Assembly (NCBI GenBank): GCA_002353555.1
Contig: DEJO01000001.1
Location: 1-41,889 of the forward strand
Source: Prevotella sp. UBA2746
Lineage (GTDB): Bacteria > Bacteroidota > Bacteroidia > Bacteroidales > Bacteroidaceae
Direction: 5' to 3'
DNA length: 41,889 nucleotides
In this document: piece after piece, positions 1-8,359 of the stretch
Numbering within the stretch: the stretch's first letter is position 1
How the letters are laid out: every line of letters starts with the position of its first letter
The notes under the pieces: generated by a model
What the model was told of the DNA's origin: nothing
The model's database searches: none
The model's input: the letters and a program-made list of their open reading frames with translations, nothing else
Program-made: the position numbers and the translations under genes

Positions 1-244
1 ATAGTTGACCATAATTATAGCGACTAAATTCCAATTTAGAAACAGGAACTATGATGGATTTCAAATTTACCATGGCGATAATGGTTGGACTTTAGAACAA
101 TGAAGTCGTCAGGAAGAAAACTTCTAAATCCCGTCCCCCTCCCCATTACCTTTCAGCCCATTGCCTTTCTGTGAGAATTGACAATTTATCTGCCATTTGT
201 TGTCCCCCTGTCAGAGATAGCCTAATAAAAGTAACCACGCAACA

Positions 245-1000
245 TCAGACGAGCAGCATCACAAGGACGCTCACGATGGTCACGATGGTGGTAAATATCC
301 TAAAGCCCTTTTCGGGCAGATACTTCACCAGCCGGATACCCAGGAAGGCACCTGCCAGAACGAAAGGAATGGCACAGGCATCGATAGCCAGTGTGGTCAT
401 GTTGATATTGTGCCAGGCAAACACCTGAAGCGGAAGTTTCAGGTAGTTCACGCAGAGGAAGAACCAGGCATTGGTGCCGACGAACGCCAGCTTGGGCATA
501 CGGGTAGACAACAGATAGATGGCCATCACCGGCCCTGCTGCATTGCCTATCATCGTCGTAAACCCGCCAAGAAGCCCGAACAGAGGACTGTACCACCACT
601 TGTCGATGAGCACGTTCTCCTTACCACGCCACTGGCTCCAGAGCATGACTGCCAACACGACGGCAAGACAGGCTCCCATGAGGTGTTTGAACTGGGTTGC
701 CGGTATCATGTTGTCCACCCACAAGGCCAGGAAGAATCCTGCAACAGCCATCGGCAACAGCCGGAGGATATACCTCCATTCGGCTTGCCGCCGATAGTAG
801 CTGACACCAATGATGTCTGCAAAGCAGAGAATCGGCAGCATCAGCCCCGTTGACGGCTTGGCACCGAAGGTCATTGCCAGCAACGGGATGGTGAGGATGG
901 TCAATCCCTGAACACCTGTCTTTGACATACCCACAAAGACAGCCATCATGAACAATACTACCCATGACCATTCGTTCTGTATGTATGCTGAGAAATCCAT
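245..1000 (-). CDS. TauE/SafE family membrane permease
   Basis: A 251-residue, very hydrophobic protein with about eight predicted membrane segments. The early GMSKTGVQGL stretch and the mid-protein GGFTTMIGNAAGPVMAIYLL stretch are the two half-repeats typical of the TauE/SafE (DUF81) family, which exports or imports sulfite, sulfoacetate or other small organic anions across the inner membrane. The start codon directly abuts the stop codon of the upstream AraC gene (TAG then ATG with no gap), so the two are very likely co-transcribed and translationally coupled. The substrate cannot be read from sequence. Pairing with an AraC regulator and a divergent redox operon suggests a role in redox or sulfur stress, but that is inference. 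Confidence 0.88.
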   Translation of the reverse strand: MDFSAYIQNEWSWVVLFMMAVFVGMSKTGVQGLTILTIPLLAMTFGAKPSTGLMLPILCFADIIGVSYYRRQAEWRYILRLLPMAVAGFFLALWVDNMIPATQFKHLMGACLAVVLAVMLWSQWRGKENVLIDKWWYSPLFGLLGGFTTMIGNAAGPVMAIYLLSTRMPKLAFVGTNAWFFLCVNYLKLPLQVFAWHNINMTTLAIDACAIPFVLAGAFLGIRLVKYLPEKGFRIFTTIVTIVSVLVMLLV

Positions 1001-1894
1001 CTACTTCCTGATGTATGTTGAGGGCGTGACGCCGAAGTGCTTCTTGAACATGCGGGTAAAGTGCTGGGGGTAGTCATATCCAAGGCTGTCGGCTGCTTCA
1101 GAGATGGAGGTGCCACCCGCCAGTAGCTGTTGTGCCCGCTGCATGATGAAGCGGCGGATGTGGAAGGTGGCAGAATCGCCTGTCAGCTCGCGGATGAGGT
1201 CACCGAAATAGTTGGGAGACAGGAAGAACTGCTGGGCGCAATACTTCACTGTTGGCAACCCGTACTTTCGCTGAAGATTGTCATCGTAGTACTGACGTAG
1301 CAGGTGCTCAAAGCGCGGTAACAAGTCGGAATTGACCGACGTGGCTGCCGTTGACAGCTGTTGGGAGTAGTATCTGGCAACAAGTTCCAAGACCTGTTCT
1401 ATCAGCGAAGTGACAATGCGCAGGGTGTGAGCATCTTCCTTACGACTCAGCTCCTGACGAATCTGTTCCAGCAGGCTGACGAGTGACTGCCGCTGGTCGT
1501 CGGTCATCAGCAAGGCCTCGCTGACGCTATAGGAGAAGTAGGTATAATCGGACATACGCCGACCTAACTCCGTATTTCGCAACAGCTCGGTATCGAAGAG
1601 CAGCGCCCACCCTTTGGTGTGTATCTCCTCGCCCATATCGGTCTTGCCGCCTATCTGTCCGGGAGAAACGCACATGAGTGCATGGCGGTGCAGGACGTAT
1701 TGCAGCTGTCCGTATGACAAGTCCTCCAGTTCCTCGTCGCCAATGAACAAGGCATAGACGTCATAGCTGTTGAGCGAGTGCCGGAAATGCTCCAGCTCGT
1801 CGTAGTGAATCACCGAGACGAGCGGATGTAACTCTGGTGCTCCGATATATCGGGCGTAGTCGTTGACGGTATGAACGCGCAGAATCTTCTCCAT
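1001..1894 (-). CDS. AraC family transcriptional regulator
   Basis: A 297-residue regulator with an N-terminal cupin-like sensing half (about residues 1-190) and a C-terminal double helix-turn-helix of AraC type (about 200-297). The HTH shows the usual FLSPNYFGDLIRELTG first helix pair, ISEAADSLGYDYPQHFTRMFKKHFG second unit and the P-x-x-Y near the end. I chose the ATG at 1894 (MEKILRVH) over an upstream ATG at 1945 because a -7 box TACTTTTG on the minus strand (1919-1912) lies between them and would exclude the longer form. It heads a two-gene operon with the TauE/SafE permease and is divergent from the aldo/keto reductase operon, which it most likely controls. Confidence 0.9.
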   Translation of the reverse strand: MEKILRVHTVNDYARYIGAPELHPLVSVIHYDELEHFRHSLNSYDVYALFIGDEELEDLSYGQLQYVLHRHALMCVSPGQIGGKTDMGEEIHTKGWALLFDTELLRNTELGRRMSDYTYFSYSVSEALLMTDDQRQSLVSLLEQIRQELSRKEDAHTLRIVTSLIEQVLELVARYYSQQLSTAATSVNSDLLPRFEHLLRQYYDDNLQRKYGLPTVKYCAQQFFLSPNYFGDLIRELTGDSATFHIRRFIMQRAQQLLAGGTSISEAADSLGYDYPQHFTRMFKKHFGVTPSTYIRK

Positions 1895-1956
1895 ATTTAG
1901 TAAATCATGTGCAAAAGTACTATTTTTCTGCCTTATAACAGACACGAAACTTGATT

Positions 1957-1998
1957 ATCCGTAATTTTGGTCGGTTAATCCGTAAAACGGTTAACCGG
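1957..1998. promoter_or_regulatory. Candidate AraC operator: ATCCGTAA direct repeats and a CGGTTAACCG palindrome
   Basis: ATCCGTAA occurs at 1957-1964 and again at 1978-1985, exactly 21 bp apart, i.e. two helical turns on the same face. A perfect 10-bp palindrome CGGTTAACCG follows at 1988-1997, just upstream of the -7 box of the divergent operon. Tandem sites with 21-bp phasing are the usual layout for AraC-family dimers, and an AraC gene starts 60 bp away. Confidence 0.5.
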
Positions 1999-2016
1999 CT
2001 TTTTGCTTTTTTGCCG

Positions 2017-2024
2017 TACCTTTG
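2017..2024 (+). promoter_or_regulatory. Bacteroidetes -7 promoter box for the aldo/keto reductase operon
   Basis: TACCTTTG, followed by CACC, matches the Bacteroidetes TAnnTTTG -7 consensus and lies 28 bp before the ATG at 2053. No good TTTG is seen at the -33 spacing, which fits a promoter needing an activator. Confidence 0.65.
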
Positions 2025-2052
2025 CACCATTAAATTAAAAGAACTGAAGATT

Positions 2053-2988
2053 ATGGCAAAGATCGCATTAGGAACCTGGGCATGGGGCGCAGGAGCATTC
2101 GGTGGAGACACCGTGTTTGGAAGTAAGACTGACGTAGAGAACCTGAAGCCCGTTTTCGACGCGGCTATGAAGGCAGGGCTGAGCCTGTGGGACACGGCTA
2201 CTGCCTACGGCATGGGCGAGTCGGAGAAGATTCTCGGCTCATTGGCTAAAGGATATAAGCGTGAAGACGTGCAGATTTCCACGAAGTTCACACCGCAGAT
2301 TGCCGAGTTCTACGACAACAATGTGGAAAAGATGGCTGATGCCTCCATCGAGCGCATGGGCTGCGAGTACATCGACATCTACTGGATTCACAACCCGATG
2401 GATGTGGAGCGCTGGACACCAGGGCTGCTTCCCCTGCTGAAGTCGGGTAAGGTGAAGCGCGTAGGTGTCTCTAACCACAACATCAAGGAGATTCAGCGTG
2501 GCAACGAGATACTTGGCGAGGCCGGCTTCAAGGTCTCTGCCGTGCAGAACCACTTCTCCCTGCTCTATCGTTCGTCAGAGAAAGGTGGCGTACTTGACTA
2601 CTGCAAGGAGAACGGCATTGAGTTCTGGGCATACATGGTACTGGAGCAGGGCGCACTTTCAGGTAAATACAACAAGGAAAACCCGTTGCCCGAAGAGAGC
2701 GACCGAGGCAAGAAGTACAACCCTGTACTGCCCCAGCTGGAGGCTTTGACGAATGAGATGAAAGCCATCGGCGAGAAGTACAGTGCCTCATGCTCACAAG
2801 TAGGCATTGCCTGGGCTATTGCCAAAGGCACCATGCCCATCATCGGAGCTACCAAGGAGCGCCACGTCATCGAAGCTGCAGAAGCTGCAAATATTCAGCT
2901 GACAGCCGAAGAAGTTGCCCGACTGGAACAACTCGCCGATGCCACAGGCATTGACACCCGCGGCGGATGGGAACACTCCATGGAGTGA
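2053..2988 (+). CDS. Aldo/keto reductase (first of two)
   Basis: A 311-residue cytoplasmic NAD(P)H-dependent oxidoreductase with the AKR TIM-barrel. The catalytic tetrad is visible: Asp in LWDTATAYG, Tyr in the same stretch (AYGMGESE), Lys in STKFTP and His in YWIHNP. The C-terminal IIGATKERHV is the cofactor-phosphate-binding loop region. The ATG at 2053 is preferred over an in-frame ATG at 1951 because the longer form would start upstream of the promoter and inside the AraC operator. It leads an operon with a second AKR and two flavodoxin-like genes, suggesting detoxification of carbonyl or quinone compounds. Substrate unknown. Confidence 0.93.
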   Translation: MAKIALGTWAWGAGAFGGDTVFGSKTDVENLKPVFDAAMKAGLSLWDTATAYGMGESEKILGSLAKGYKREDVQISTKFTPQIAEFYDNNVEKMADASIERMGCEYIDIYWIHNPMDVERWTPGLLPLLKSGKVKRVGVSNHNIKEIQRGNEILGEAGFKVSAVQNHFSLLYRSSEKGGVLDYCKENGIEFWAYMVLEQGALSGKYNKENPLPEESDRGKKYNPVLPQLEALTNEMKAIGEKYSASCSQVGIAWAIAKGTMPIIGATKERHVIEAAEAANIQLTAEEVARLEQLADATGIDTRGGWEHSME

Positions 2989-3013
2989 ACGATAAAACAC
3001 ACAACCCTGAGAA

Positions 3014-4063
3014 ATGGAATACGTTAAACTTGGAAACTCAGACCTCCGCGTCTCACGCATCTGCCTGGGATGTATGGGCTTTGGCGATGCCAGCATAGGA
3101 CAACACTCATGGACCATTGGCGAGGAGCCGACACGCGAGATTATACGCCGCTCGATCGATCTGGGCGTGAACTTCTTCGATACGGCCATTGCCTACCAGC
3201 TTGGAACATCGGAACAGTTCGTTGGGCGTGCCCTGAGAGATATGGCCAGGCGCGAAGACGTGGTGGTGGCCACGAAGTTCCTGCCTCGTACTGACGAGGA
3301 AATCCAGCAGGGCATTGATGGCCGTCAACATGTGCTGAACAACATCAACAGCAGCCTGCAACATCTCGGCATGGATCATGTAGATCTCTACATCTATCAC
3401 ATCTGGGACTACAAGACTCCTGCCGAGGAAATCATGGAGGGCATGAACGAGGCAGTACGCACAGGCAAAGCCCGCTATATAGGAATCGCCAATGCCTATG
3501 CTTATCAAGTGGCTAAGATGAATGCACTGGCAGAGAAGAACGGCTGGGCAAAGTTCATCAGCGTACAAAACCACTACAACCTCATCATGCGAGAGGAGGA
3601 GCGCGAGATGTTCCCCTTCTGCCGGGAAGAAAACATCGCCATGACTCCCTACAGCGCATTGGCTTCAGGAAAACTGGCCAAGCGACCGGGCGAGACCTCA
3701 AAACGACAGCAAGAAGACTCGTTCATGCACTTTAAGTATGATGCCACTGCCGAGCAGGACAACCGCATCGTGGAGCGTGTGGTGGAACTTGCCGACCGCT
3801 ACGGCGTGGAGATGACGCAAATCTCGTTGGCTTGGTTGCTGACGAAGGTGGAGGCACCCATCGTTGGAGCCACTAAGCTACACCACATCGAGGGAGCCGT
3901 GAAGTCGCTCAACGTTCATCTGACCACCGATGACATCCGCTATCTGGAGGAACCCTACGTGCCTCATCAACTCTCTGGCGTAATGGCAGTAAACAAGCCT
4001 GTTATGAACGAAGAGCCTGTATGGGTAGCAGCAAGTAAGAATAAAAGGCAAAATAAGATATGA
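3014..4063 (+). CDS. Aldo/keto reductase (second of two)
   Basis: A 349-residue AKR-fold oxidoreductase, diverged from the preceding gene and not a recent duplicate. The tetrad is seen as Asp and Tyr in FFDTAIAYQLGTSEQ, Lys in VVATKF and His in DLYIYHIWD. The C-terminal part has the PIVGATKLHHIEGAV cofactor loop. The start MEYVKLGNSDLRVSRI is the standard N-terminus of the family. It begins 25 bp after the first AKR, and its stop overlaps the start of the next gene (ATGA, 4 bp), so all are one transcript. It resembles the YajO/YhdN-like group used on aldehydes and sugars; the substrate is not predictable. Confidence 0.93.
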   Translation: MEYVKLGNSDLRVSRICLGCMGFGDASIGQHSWTIGEEPTREIIRRSIDLGVNFFDTAIAYQLGTSEQFVGRALRDMARREDVVVATKFLPRTDEEIQQGIDGRQHVLNNINSSLQHLGMDHVDLYIYHIWDYKTPAEEIMEGMNEAVRTGKARYIGIANAYAYQVAKMNALAEKNGWAKFISVQNHYNLIMREEEREMFPFCREENIAMTPYSALASGKLAKRPGETSKRQQEDSFMHFKYDATAEQDNRIVERVVELADRYGVEMTQISLAWLLTKVEAPIVGATKLHHIEGAVKSLNVHLTTDDIRYLEEPYVPHQLSGVMAVNKPVMNEEPVWVAASKNKRQNKI

Positions 4064-5130
4064 AGAGAACGATTCTATTCCTCACCATGCTACTGAACGT
4101 TGCACTTGCAACGGTTCAGGGAAAGACGTTAGTGGTGTATTACAGTTATACGGGTAACTGCAAGCAGATAGCCGGTGCGCTGACCAACCAGATAACGGCT
4201 GACGTACTGGAGATTCAACCTGCCGAGAAAGGTTTGAAGTATGATGCCAACAACTATGCTTTAGGCACCCAGTTGCTGAATGCCATCAATGCCCATGCCA
4301 ACGATGCCGGCAGCTATCCAGCCATCGACCCTGTCAGCATCTCGATGAGCGACTATCAGAACGTCATCGTCATCACGCCACTATGGTGGAGTCAGATGGC
4401 AGCTCCGATGCAGACCTTCCTGTTCAACTATGGTTCCCAAATGGCAGGCAAACGCATCGGGCTGATCGTGTCAAGTTCCAGCAGCGGCATCAGCGGCGTA
4501 GAGGAAGACTTCAAGCGACTGGTTTCCGATGCCAATTACTACAGCGAGAGCCTGTGGATTCGCTCCTCACAGGTTGGCAATGCAGGCTCACTCGTTGACG
4601 AATGGCTGCAACAAATCAACTTTACGGACGGCAATACGTCTGACGGCAGGATGATAAAAGTATCTGACGCTTCGCACACCATCATCTTCGAACTGAATGA
4701 GACCAGTGCTGCCAAGTCGCTATATGCCATGTTGCCATTAGAAGTAAAGGTGGAAAACTACAGCAACAACGAGAAGATATTCTATCCCTCAACGGCTGTC
4801 AGCTACGGAACCGACTGTATCGAGGGCGACTGCCCTGCCGGAACACTTGCACTCTTCTCGCCCTGGGGCAATGTCGTGATGTACTACGGTGCTGCCAGCA
4901 GATACAGCGGCCTGTATATCCTCGGCAAAGCCGTCGAAGGAACCACTCATATCCAAGACCTCACAGGTACCATCCGCGTAGAAGCCGTTGGGGGTGCAAC
5001 AGCCATTCGCACGGTAAGAGCCGGCGATACCGCTTCCAACGACCACAGCTACAGCCTGAATGGGAGGCTTGCATCCAAAGGACAAACCGGTATCATCATC
5101 AGAAGTGGCAGAAAGTTCCTGGTAAAATAA
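4060..5130 (+). CDS. Secreted flavodoxin fused to a cyclophilin-like domain, with C-terminal sorting-like tail
   Basis: A 356-residue protein with an unusual order. Residues 1-21 are a cleavable signal peptide (MKRTILFLTMLLNVALATVQG). About 23-190 is a flavodoxin fold: VVYYSYTGNCKQIA is the FMN phosphate loop, and VITPLWWSQMAAPMQTFL is the conserved mid-strand. About 198-310 matches the bacterial cyclophilin-like fold family: IFELNETSAAKSLYAMLP at its start, then LALFSPWGNVVMYYG and a late YSGLYILGKAV. About 326-356 is a tail (YSLNGRLASKG...GRKFLVK) of the kind shared with the pectate lyase and the large surface protein here. It overlaps the upstream AKR stop by 4 bp. A flavodoxin outside the cytoplasm is odd, so it may act on periplasmic quinones or be a structural reuse of the fold. 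Confidence 0.82.
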   Translation: MKRTILFLTMLLNVALATVQGKTLVVYYSYTGNCKQIAGALTNQITADVLEIQPAEKGLKYDANNYALGTQLLNAINAHANDAGSYPAIDPVSISMSDYQNVIVITPLWWSQMAAPMQTFLFNYGSQMAGKRIGLIVSSSSSGISGVEEDFKRLVSDANYYSESLWIRSSQVGNAGSLVDEWLQQINFTDGNTSDGRMIKVSDASHTIIFELNETSAAKSLYAMLPLEVKVENYSNNEKIFYPSTAVSYGTDCIEGDCPAGTLALFSPWGNVVMYYGAASRYSGLYILGKAVEGTTHIQDLTGTIRVEAVGGATAIRTVRAGDTASNDHSYSLNGRLASKGQTGIIIRSGRKFLVK

Positions 5131-5165
5131 ATACCCCCATCAACGACAAAACAACCAAACAAGAT

Positions 5166-5720
5166 ATGAAGAAAATCATCATGATGCTCACGGCACTGCT
5201 GACCGTCAGCCTGAGCGCCTGCTCTCAGAGCAGTAAAAAGGAAAACAAAGAAATGAAAACATTAGTAGCTTACTTCTCAGCATCGGGCACAACCAAGGAA
5301 GTTGCCCAGCAACTGGCTGAGGTGGCTGGTGCCGACCTGCACGAAATCAAGCCGGAACAACCCTATACCGATGCCGACCTCGACTGGAGAAACAAGCAGA
5401 GCCGCTCGTCGGTGGAGATGCAGGACAAGAACTCCCGCCCAGCCATCACAGCCAAGCTCCAGAACATGCAGGACTATGACGTTGTGTATGTAGGGTTCCC
5501 CATCTGGTGGTACACCTGCCCCACCATCATCAACACCTTCATGGAGGCATACGATTTCAGCGGCAAGACCGTCATTCCCTTCGCCACCTCAGGAGGCAGC
5601 AGTATCAAGAAAGCCTGTGCCGACCTGAAAGCCGCCTATCCCAACCTCAACTGGAAAGAAGGCAAGCTGCTGAACCACGCTTCGAAGAACAACTTGAAGA
5701 AGTGGGTTGAGGGGAAATAG
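5166..5720 (+). CDS. Flavodoxin-family lipoprotein
   Basis: A 184-residue protein. A lipoprotein signal is present: hydrophobic stretch, then the lipobox LSAC with Cys19, followed by a polar linker. Residues about 31-180 are a flavodoxin-like domain with the FMN loop VAYFSASGTTKEVA, the YVGFPIWWYTCPTIINTFME strand-loop and the FATSGGSSIKK loop, as in the Flavodoxin_4 family. It is the last gene of the AKR operon, 35 bp after the previous stop. With the preceding gene it gives two exported flavodoxin-fold proteins in one operon. FMN binding is likely from the loops but unproven. Confidence 0.87.
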   Translation: MKKIIMMLTALLTVSLSACSQSSKKENKEMKTLVAYFSASGTTKEVAQQLAEVAGADLHEIKPEQPYTDADLDWRNKQSRSSVEMQDKNSRPAITAKLQNMQDYDVVYVGFPIWWYTCPTIINTFMEAYDFSGKTVIPFATSGGSSIKKACADLKAAYPNLNWKEGKLLNHASKNNLKKWVEGK

Positions 5721-5819
5721 CCTTCTTTTAGGAAGTTTTACCAAAATGTGTACGCTGAAAGTGTATGGGTGAACAGTTGTATGGGGGATCCTTTAGGCAA
5801 GGTGGGGCTTATGACTGAG

Positions 5820-6311
5820 TCAAAAGAGTGATGCCACCAACGAGAAAAGGTAACTGCCGAAGGTAATGAGGAGCCAGAGAGCCACGCCGATGAGCAGGAG
5901 CAGGAGCACCAGGATGATGGCCGACTGCCAAGCCCGACGGTTTACTTCCTTGATGACCGTCTCGTTGCCGTCGACAAATCCTTGAATCATTGCCATGTTT
6001 TGGGTGTTAGCTCGGTGGAAGATATCGATGATGTCGCCGATGAAGAACGGTATCATACCGAGCAGTACGTCACGCAGGGCATTGTTCAGAATGGCTAATG
6101 TCAGCGGTAGACTTCTGATGATGCTGGCAGAGAAATAGACAAAGGGCACGGCGGAGAGCAGGGCAACGGCATCGCCCCAGCCAGGGATGACTCCGATGAG
6201 CGCATCCAGATAATAGCGGTCCATGTAGCGTGTCAGGCTGCACATGGTCTGATAGCTCTTGCTTTGCATGAGCCTTTGCCGTTGTAGTAATCGTTTTTCT
6301 TCCTTCCTCAT
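5820..6311 (-). CDS. DUF4112 membrane protein
   Basis: A 163-residue inner-membrane protein. The LTRYMDRYYLDALIGVIPGWGDAV stretch near the N-terminus and the GMIPFFIGDIIDIFHRANTQN stretch in the middle are hallmarks of DUF4112, a widespread family of unknown function. There are about four hydrophobic segments, the last (about 130-160) strongly so. It is monocistronic and convergent with the flavodoxin operon. No function is proposed. Confidence 0.82.
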   Translation of the reverse strand: MRKEEKRLLQRQRLMQSKSYQTMCSLTRYMDRYYLDALIGVIPGWGDAVALLSAVPFVYFSASIIRSLPLTLAILNNALRDVLLGMIPFFIGDIIDIFHRANTQNMAMIQGFVDGNETVIKEVNRRAWQSAIILVLLLLLIGVALWLLITFGSYLFSLVASLF

Positions 6312-6399
6312 ATCTGTTTTCCAGCGCCCAAAGGTACGTCATTTCTCCTTATATCCGCAAAGAAAAGGAAGAAAAAGCATGAAAATAAGATAAATATTG

Positions 6400-6407
6400 T
6401 AACTTTG
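6400..6407 (+). promoter_or_regulatory. -7 promoter box for the alpha/beta hydrolase gene
   Basis: TAACTTTG followed by CAG fits the TAnnTTTG consensus, 21 bp upstream of the ATG at 6429. It decides the start: an in-frame TTG at 6405 lies within the box and cannot be used. Confidence 0.55.
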
Positions 6408-6428
6408 CAGTCGGTATATATAGAAACT

Positions 6429-7586
6429 ATGAAGAAAACATTATTATCCATCATCCTCATTGCCGTAGCGTTGAGCGGCTACGGTTCAGAGAACAGTATT
6501 AAAGGAAAAGACAATATGAAGACAACATTGCAACTGACGCAGGAGTGGGACAAAGTGTTTCCGCTGAGTGAGAAAGTAAACCACCAGAAGGTGACGTTTG
6601 AAAACCAATACGGGCTGACGCTTGCCGCCGACCTGTATCTTCCGAAAGAGACGGGCAACACCTCTCACTCCAAGCTACCAGCCATTGCCGTCAGCGGACC
6701 GTTCGGTGCCGTGAAGGAGCAGTCGAGCGGACTCTATGCCATGCGGATGGCAGAGCGTGGGTTTGTAGCTTTAGCCTTCGACCCGTCTTTCACGGGTGAG
6801 AGCAGTGGCGAACCTCGCCGCACAGCTTCACCCGACATCAACACCGAGGACTTCATGGCAGCCGTCGACTACCTGTCGAAACTGGAATGTGTAGATGCAG
6901 GACGCATCGGCATCATCGGCATCTGCGGCTGGGGAGGCATCGCCCTGAATGCTGCTGCTGCCGACACACGCATCAAGGCTACGGTTGCCAGCACCATGTA
7001 TGACATGACGCGCGTCAGCGGCAACGGCTACTTCGACAGCGAAGACAAAGAAGAGTCGCGCCACCAGGCTCGTGAGGCGCTTTCCAAGCAACGGCTCACC
7101 GATCCTATGGCGATGGCTGGCGGCGTAGTGAATCCCCTGCCTGCCGACGCTCCGCAGTTTGTAAAGGACTACTACGACTACTACATCACCCCACGTGGCT
7201 ACCACAAGCGCAGCGGAAACTCGAACGACGGATGGCGCGTCATCGGCACACAGGCTTACGCCAACAGCCGGTTCCTCTACTACATCAACGAGATTCGCTC
7301 TGCCGTACTCGTCATGCACGGCGAGAAGGCACATTCGCGCTATTTCGGTGAGGCTGCCTACCACTACATGGTTGACGGAAAGGCTGAGGGCTATAACGTG
7401 ACCGGAAAGCCCAACCCCGTACCCGGCAACAAGGAACTGCTCATCATTCCCGGTGCCACCCATTGCGACCTCTACGACGGAGGCTACACAGAACAGGTGG
7501 GGCGCTCGACCGAAGGACGCTTGCAAAGCAAGAACCTTATTCCATGGGACAAGCTGGCTGAATTCTTCAACAAGCATCTGAAGTGA
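6429..7586 (+). CDS. Exported alpha/beta hydrolase (dienelactone-hydrolase-like)
   Basis: A 385-residue protein with an N-terminal signal peptide (MKKTLLSIILIAVALSGYG). The alpha/beta-hydrolase core contains the nucleophile elbow GICGWGG, where Cys replaces the usual Ser, as in dienelactone hydrolase. The catalytic His is probably in PGATHCDLYD near the C-terminus. The oxyanion side is marked by AVSGPFGAVKEQSSG. The family (COG1073-like) is annotated as esterase or peptidase-like hydrolase; the substrate is unknown. The next gene begins 27 bp downstream on the same strand, suggesting a two-gene operon with the CatA-like transferase. Confidence 0.88.
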   Translation: MKKTLLSIILIAVALSGYGSENSIKGKDNMKTTLQLTQEWDKVFPLSEKVNHQKVTFENQYGLTLAADLYLPKETGNTSHSKLPAIAVSGPFGAVKEQSSGLYAMRMAERGFVALAFDPSFTGESSGEPRRTASPDINTEDFMAAVDYLSKLECVDAGRIGIIGICGWGGIALNAAAADTRIKATVASTMYDMTRVSGNGYFDSEDKEESRHQAREALSKQRLTDPMAMAGGVVNPLPADAPQFVKDYYDYYITPRGYHKRSGNSNDGWRVIGTQAYANSRFLYYINEIRSAVLVMHGEKAHSRYFGEAAYHYMVDGKAEGYNVTGKPNPVPGNKELLIIPGATHCDLYDGGYTEQVGRSTEGRLQSKNLIPWDKLAEFFNKHLK

Positions 7587-7613
7587 TGTCCCTACAGGCT
7601 TTGATGCAAAACG

Positions 7614-8237
7614 ATGAGACAGGAAATCAACCCCAAGGAGACGTCACGCGCACAGGCGTTTGAGCTGTGGATGAAGTCGCCGATGCCGATGGTGACGCTG
7701 ATCAAGACCTTCGACGTGACGAGAATCTACAACATCAGCAGGCAGCATGGACTGAAGTTCAACATGCTGCTCTGCTGGTGCATCGGCAAGGCGGCAAGCA
7801 GCATAGACGAGTTCTACCTGTTGCCAGAGAAAGGATGCCTGTACAGGTACGACCGCCTCGCCGTCAACGTGATTGTAGACAACATACGGGGTGGTATCAA
7901 CAACTGCGACATCCCCTATAGCGACAGCCTGGAACAGTTTGTCCATGACTACGACACGCTGACAAAAGAGACGCAAGCCTCATGCAAGGACATCGCCGAC
8001 GAGGATGCCGTGATTATAGGTACATCGGCTGTCATAGGTACGGAACTGGACGCTATCGTCAATCAATACACCGGCATCTTCAACAATCCTTTCCTGGCAT
8101 GGGGCAAATACCGGCACCATTGGTTCAAGACGACATTGACCATCTCCATGCAGTTCCACCACGCCCAGATGGACGGAAGGGAGGCTACACGCTTTCTGGA
8201 AACACTTCAAAAGACCATCAAGGATCTTTCAGTTTAG
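7614..8237 (+). CDS. CatA-like (chloramphenicol acetyltransferase fold) acyltransferase
   Basis: A 207-residue protein with the CAT / acyl-CoA-dependent transferase fold. Near the C-terminus the motif QFHHAQMDGREA contains the catalytic HHxxxDG, and an N-terminal R-x-Q-A-F-E-L-W segment is typical of the CatA family. Length fits a full CAT subunit (about 210-220), which works as a trimer in the cytoplasm. Chromosomal CatA-like proteins in gut Bacteroidetes are often of unknown substrate, so resistance to chloramphenicol should not be assumed. It lies 27 bp after the hydrolase. Confidence 0.85.
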   Translation: MRQEINPKETSRAQAFELWMKSPMPMVTLIKTFDVTRIYNISRQHGLKFNMLLCWCIGKAASSIDEFYLLPEKGCLYRYDRLAVNVIVDNIRGGINNCDIPYSDSLEQFVHDYDTLTKETQASCKDIADEDAVIIGTSAVIGTELDAIVNQYTGIFNNPFLAWGKYRHHWFKTTLTISMQFHHAQMDGREATRFLETLQKTIKDLSV

Positions 8238-8359
8238 CTTCTTACGTGCAAGCGGCAACGCCCCTTGCTTTTTTTATCGCCCTTGTTAAGGACTTTTCAT
8301 CTGCTGATGCGTCATTTTAGTAAAGAAAGATTATCCGACATCATAACACTATCCAAACT

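Noticed and set aside
1..244. Possible 3' end of a protein gene (frame 5-103 ending WTLEQ)
   Set aside because: Only about 32 codons with an in-frame stop at 2-4 and no recognisable domain. It could be a chance frame or a remnant, so it is not annotated. The rest of 104-244 shows nothing.
7614..8237. Chloramphenicol resistance gene
   Set aside because: The fold and HHxxxDG motif are those of CatA-like proteins, but neighbours and sequence give no sign of an acquired resistance cassette.
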